A stretch of DNA of 64,000 nucleotides from the NCBI GenBank assembly GCA_900491605.1, contig UESW01005082.1:452464-516463 (forward strand), in the 5' to 3' direction. Origin of the DNA: Calamus simplicifolius (Eukaryota > Streptophyta > Magnoliopsida > Arecales > Arecaceae). The position numbers were made by a program, and so were the translations under genes. Below are positions 60,876-64,000 of this stretch, piece after piece. Within the stretch, counting starts at the first letter, position 1. Each line of letters starts with the position of its first letter. The notes beneath the pieces were generated by a model. That model searched no databases and was not told the DNA's origin. It saw only the letters and a list, made by a program, of their open reading frames with translations.

Positions 60876-63658
60876 TGTAACATCCTGAAAACCTTGTAAT
60901 CTATGGCATTTTCAGTTAAAATGAAAGTCAGAAAGTTTTCTTGAAATATGTGTGTGTTGGCCTTTTGATAAATGTAAAGAGAAGAATTTTGGAGTAAATA
61001 AGTATATTTCTAAATGTTAATGAGTCTGATTTGAGAAATTGAGAGACTTAAGTTTAATGGGTTTAAATCACAAGAAAAATCAAGTTTAGTTTGAGTTTTA
61101 TCCTAAAATGACGTTTTTAGTGGTTGGAGTCGACTCTAATCAGAGTGGAGTCGACTCCGGCACGGTTTTAAACTTTCGGCACGCTTAGGAGTCGACCCCT
61201 GCAGAGATGGAGTCGACCCCTACTTTTCAGGAGTCGACCCCTACTTTTCTGGAGTCGACCCTTACTTCTGCTCGAGCCGACTCCCAATCTGTTCGAGCCG
61301 ACTCCGCGACGGCAGGTTTTTCTGAGTTAAATCTTGAGAAATTCATATTTAATCCATTTCAAGTCCGATTTGGATGCCGTTTGAACCGTTGGATTTCTAA
61401 AATCGAGTTCTTCAAGCTGGTAAAATCTTTTCTTAGAAATGTTACATAAAAGTATTGATTTGAGTGAAAAATGGTGATCTGGGCTATAAATCTATTAAAA
61501 AAATGCTATATCAGGGGCAAAATGGGAAAAGGCTCCGATGTCAATTGCAAATTGTGTTAAGGGCAACTTAGGAAAAAAATATAAGGGCAAAATATCATGG
61601 TTATAAGTGAGCCACGTGTTTTCCAAAAAGCGTGCGTTAAGAGTGTTTGAGGGTAAAAGGGAGATTTGGCATGCCTTAACCCTTAAGTTTCCAATGACTT
61701 GGTCCCCAAGTCATTAGAGAAAAAGGGGAACGTGGGTTCAGCCAGAGAAAAGAAAGAAAGAAAGAAGAGGAGAAAAGAGAGGAAAAGGAAGAAGAAGAAG
61801 AAGAAAAAGGAGGAAGAAAGAGAAAGGGAAAGGGAAGCTTGGGGTTTGTGCTCGACTCCAGGTAAGCTATAGCTTCCCTAGATCTTGTATGACTTTAGAT
61901 TTTCTAGATTTAGTGTATTTTGAGGTAATAGTAGAAGTAATCTTGAGTAGAGATAGGGTGGAAGAAAATAATGAGATATTAGAGGATAGATCATGTATGC
62001 ATGCATGGTTCATGGGAAAACCTCGTGTGGAGGTAATCCTAATAGCTATTGTATCTGTATGTTGACGTAGGTCAAGAGGGTTATTCCAGGGAGCCGGAAT
62101 ACCAGAGTTGAGTACCAGTTGTACCAGTCGAGGAGTAACCTACTAAGGTGAGTGGATTTCTCATCTAGCAATGAGAGGTTAATTTGAGCTAGTATAATGA
62201 GTTTTGAGCGTAAACACATAAGTATGAGTTTCGATGAGGGAATTTTTAATGTATACATGGCATATTTGCATGATAAAGCTTTACAAATGATGTATGAGTC
62301 ATACTGAGCATCAGGCAGCTAGGGGGCTGATCACCCTTTAGACTGTACTGTAGCATGAGCATTGCACACTACTATCGAGCCGGCACCTCCTTGCGAACAG
62401 ATCGTACGATGAACCCCAGAATCAGGGGTGAGTGCATGCCTAACCAGACCAGTGGGGCTGGTTGTGAGCAGCCCGTGGGGGCATGAATCATAGCTCAGTG
62501 GAGCTGATTACTATATATAGCCCGTGGGGGCAGAGAGAAAACCCGAGGTTCCAGGGTTAAGGAACAAAGCACTTTGCCAGGTGAACCGCACGGGTAAGGG
62601 GTGCTATTTGTGCGGGGATCCTGTTGCTAGTCACGCACCCGATGAGAGTACACCTACAGAAGGGCGACTGTAGGGTGGTACCTCAGAGGCATTACACACA
62701 CAGCCCAGCATCATGAGATCTAAAAGCATATGTTGTGATATAAAAAGGGCCAATGGGCCAATAGTTATCCCGAGAGGGAGAGCTTACTTGAGATGCCAGT
62801 GGGCAAGCAGATCCGATGGGAGTCTGGGTTGTAGATAAAGAATGCATATCTTCATATTGCAATGCATGAAGTTTTATTTTAATGAGTTATCTTTCAGTGA
62901 AGAGTTATTATAGAGTATTCCAGTACTGATATGTTATTTGAAGAATAAGCTACATTTTATTTTATCTGATATCATGTTAAAAATGTACTTTGAGTTGTAC
63001 AAGTTAAATAGTTTCAGCATACGATTGAAATTAAGAGGTTATGGTTCTCTATTTCTCCATAGTTAGATGGTTATCCAGTCACTGGGACTTAGGTCTCATC
63101 CCTCTATGATTTAAATGTTCTTTCAGATCAGTGAGTATTTCTGCCAGGATCACAGATAAACAGGACAGGACCCTTAGCTGGTGAAGCTTGCTTGGATGCA
63201 AGAGTGTATAAATGCTAACCTTGTATATTGAGAGAGTGTGGTTAGATAATTGTATTTTGTATATGTGTATGTGTACAGTGGGATGTAATGATGTTTTAGA
63301 CCTTTTTGGATATGAATACGAGACTTATGTTTTGGAGAAATTATGAGCATGATGTGTGCACTTAGGATTTTAATGTCGAATGTGAATGTGATCTTGTAAA
63401 CTGCCTGAGGAATGTCATGAAAAATATTATCTGAGCAGGTTGATGCTTAATGTTGATTGGGTGATTTGTGTATATAATTGAGATGAAAATGAAAAGTTTT
63501 TAACAGGATGTGTTTTCGTGTGTCTGCCACTTATGATAATTAGTTGGGGTTCTCTAGCTCTTTATGGAGCGCTACATAAAGACTAGTAAAACTCTATCCG
63601 ATTACCACAAGTGTGCAGGTGTGCTGTCGGTGGCCCCAGAGAGGAGGGGGAGCTGACA
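60876..63658 (+). repeat. Gypsy-6 5' LTR
   Basis: TGTAACATCC... to ...GAGCTGACA. Contains the palindrome array (61124-61310), an AG-rich tract (61740-61840) before an exon/donor-like CCAGGTAAGC at 61858, and a short repeat AGCCCGTGGGGGCA near 62470 and 62520. Confidence 0.85.
61124..61310. promoter_or_regulatory. third GAGTCGACTC-type array, in Gypsy-6 LTR
   Basis: About eight cores in 190 bp: GGAGTCGACTCTAA, GGAGTCGACTCC, GGAGTCGACCCCTAC (four times), GAGCCGACTCC (twice). Same core as in the copia LTR although the elements belong to different superfamilies. Confidence 0.6.
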
Positions 63659-63663
63659 AGTTT

Positions 63664-63677
63664 TGGTATCAGAGCCC
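63664..63677 (+). other. Gypsy-6 primer-binding site (initiator tRNA-Met)
   Basis: TGGTATCAGAGCCC five bases after the LTR end. Confidence 0.93.
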
Positions 63678-63790
63678 TAGGTTATTAGGTCCTAGGGGAA
63701 TAAGTATGAGTATGAGTCTAGGATGATTGAATGTTTTATGATTATAGCTATTGAATGATGAAACTGATGTAATGAATAATGTCTTGTAGG

Positions 63791-64000
63791 ACGATTACTA
63801 CAAAGGCATCTAGAGAGACAGAGCAATCTTCAGGCAGGGATAGAAGCAAAGGTCAAAGTAGATTCAGAAGGTCAGTTAGAAGAAGTCAAATTGATAGAAT
63901 GGCTTCTAGTGATTCCACCGAGCCAGTATCTAAGGAGGCTAGAGTGGGGGCGTCTCCAGAGCAGATGCCAGAGTCTTCTTCACAGTCTATTACCCCTGTG
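63791..64000 (+). CDS. Gypsy-6 gag N-terminus (partial)
   Basis: Open to the window end. Basic Ser/Arg-rich opening (TITTKASRETEQSSGRDRSK, SRFRRSVRRSQIDRM). The first in-frame ATG is at 63899; the frame is open upstream from the TAG near 63786, and an ACG stands at 63791 where a start might be expected. Continues outside the window. Confidence 0.6.

Larger units (their letters stand above)
60876..64000 (+). mobile_element. Gypsy-6: Del/Tekay-like element, 5' part only
   Basis: A 2.78 kb LTR, initiator tRNA-Met primer site and the start of gag; the rest is off the right edge. Inserted in Gypsy-4 RT. CTAAG (60871-60875) is the expected left target duplication. Placement in Del/Tekay rests on long LTR, primer type and gag style, so it is moderate. 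Confidence 0.82.

Overview
The window is plant nuclear DNA made almost entirely of nested transposable elements. It shows plant Ty1/copia and Ty3/gypsy lineages (Tat-type with two RNase H domains, Sire-like copia, Del/Tekay-like), primer sites matching plant initiator tRNA-Met, CACTACAAG termini, and a plant snRNA-type promoter (USE plus TATA) on 7SL RNA genes. The GC-rich gypsy coding regions suggest a large-genome angiosperm, perhaps a monocot, but the species cannot be named. No complete ordinary host protein gene is visible.

Layout. 1-19668: a minus-strand Tat-type gypsy element (Gypsy-1) whose 3' LTR lies off the left edge. Its gag is split by a young, 10.4 kb minus-strand Sire-like copia element (7845-18247, TSD AAGGC). 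19669-25090: two related CACTA-type segments, each carrying a 7SL (SRP) RNA gene with promoter, a GATC-rich minisatellite and GCGACGCA subterminal repeats. 25281-37027: a plus-strand Tat-type element (Gypsy-2) with both LTRs; between pol and the 3' LTR it carries a spliced gene on the opposite strand. 37028-40692: a possible exon, a 5'-truncated LINE, a solo LTR and a possible host-gene 5' fragment. 40693-48855: a decayed Del/Tekay-like element (Gypsy-5, TSD GATAC). 49071-52440: a minus-strand gag-deletion derivative (Gypsy-3). 52441-56039: AT-rich intergenic DNA with a hAT-like and a Mutator-like MITE. 56040-60875: Gypsy-4, plus strand, cut in the RT domain by a Del/Tekay-like element (Gypsy-6, 60876 onward) that runs off the right edge.

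How the parts relate. Nesting gives relative ages: the CACTA/7SL duplication came first, then Gypsy-1 landed at the edge of one copy (the other copy keeps the uninterrupted junction), then copia landed in Gypsy-1; likewise Gypsy-4 preceded Gypsy-6. Nearly every coding region has one or more single-base frameshifts or stops, even in the young copia, so either the copies are defective or the assembly carries indel errors (one N is present at 27203).

The most interesting items are: (1) 7SL RNA genes with USE, TATA and poly-T terminator inside a CACTA-type transposon; (2) an intron-containing antisense gene inside Gypsy-2, plus a small TATA-led antisense ORF in the same relative place in Gypsy-1; (3) arrays of the palindrome GAGTCGACTC shared by a copia LTR, the leader of the copia env-like ORF, and the LTR of an unrelated gypsy element.
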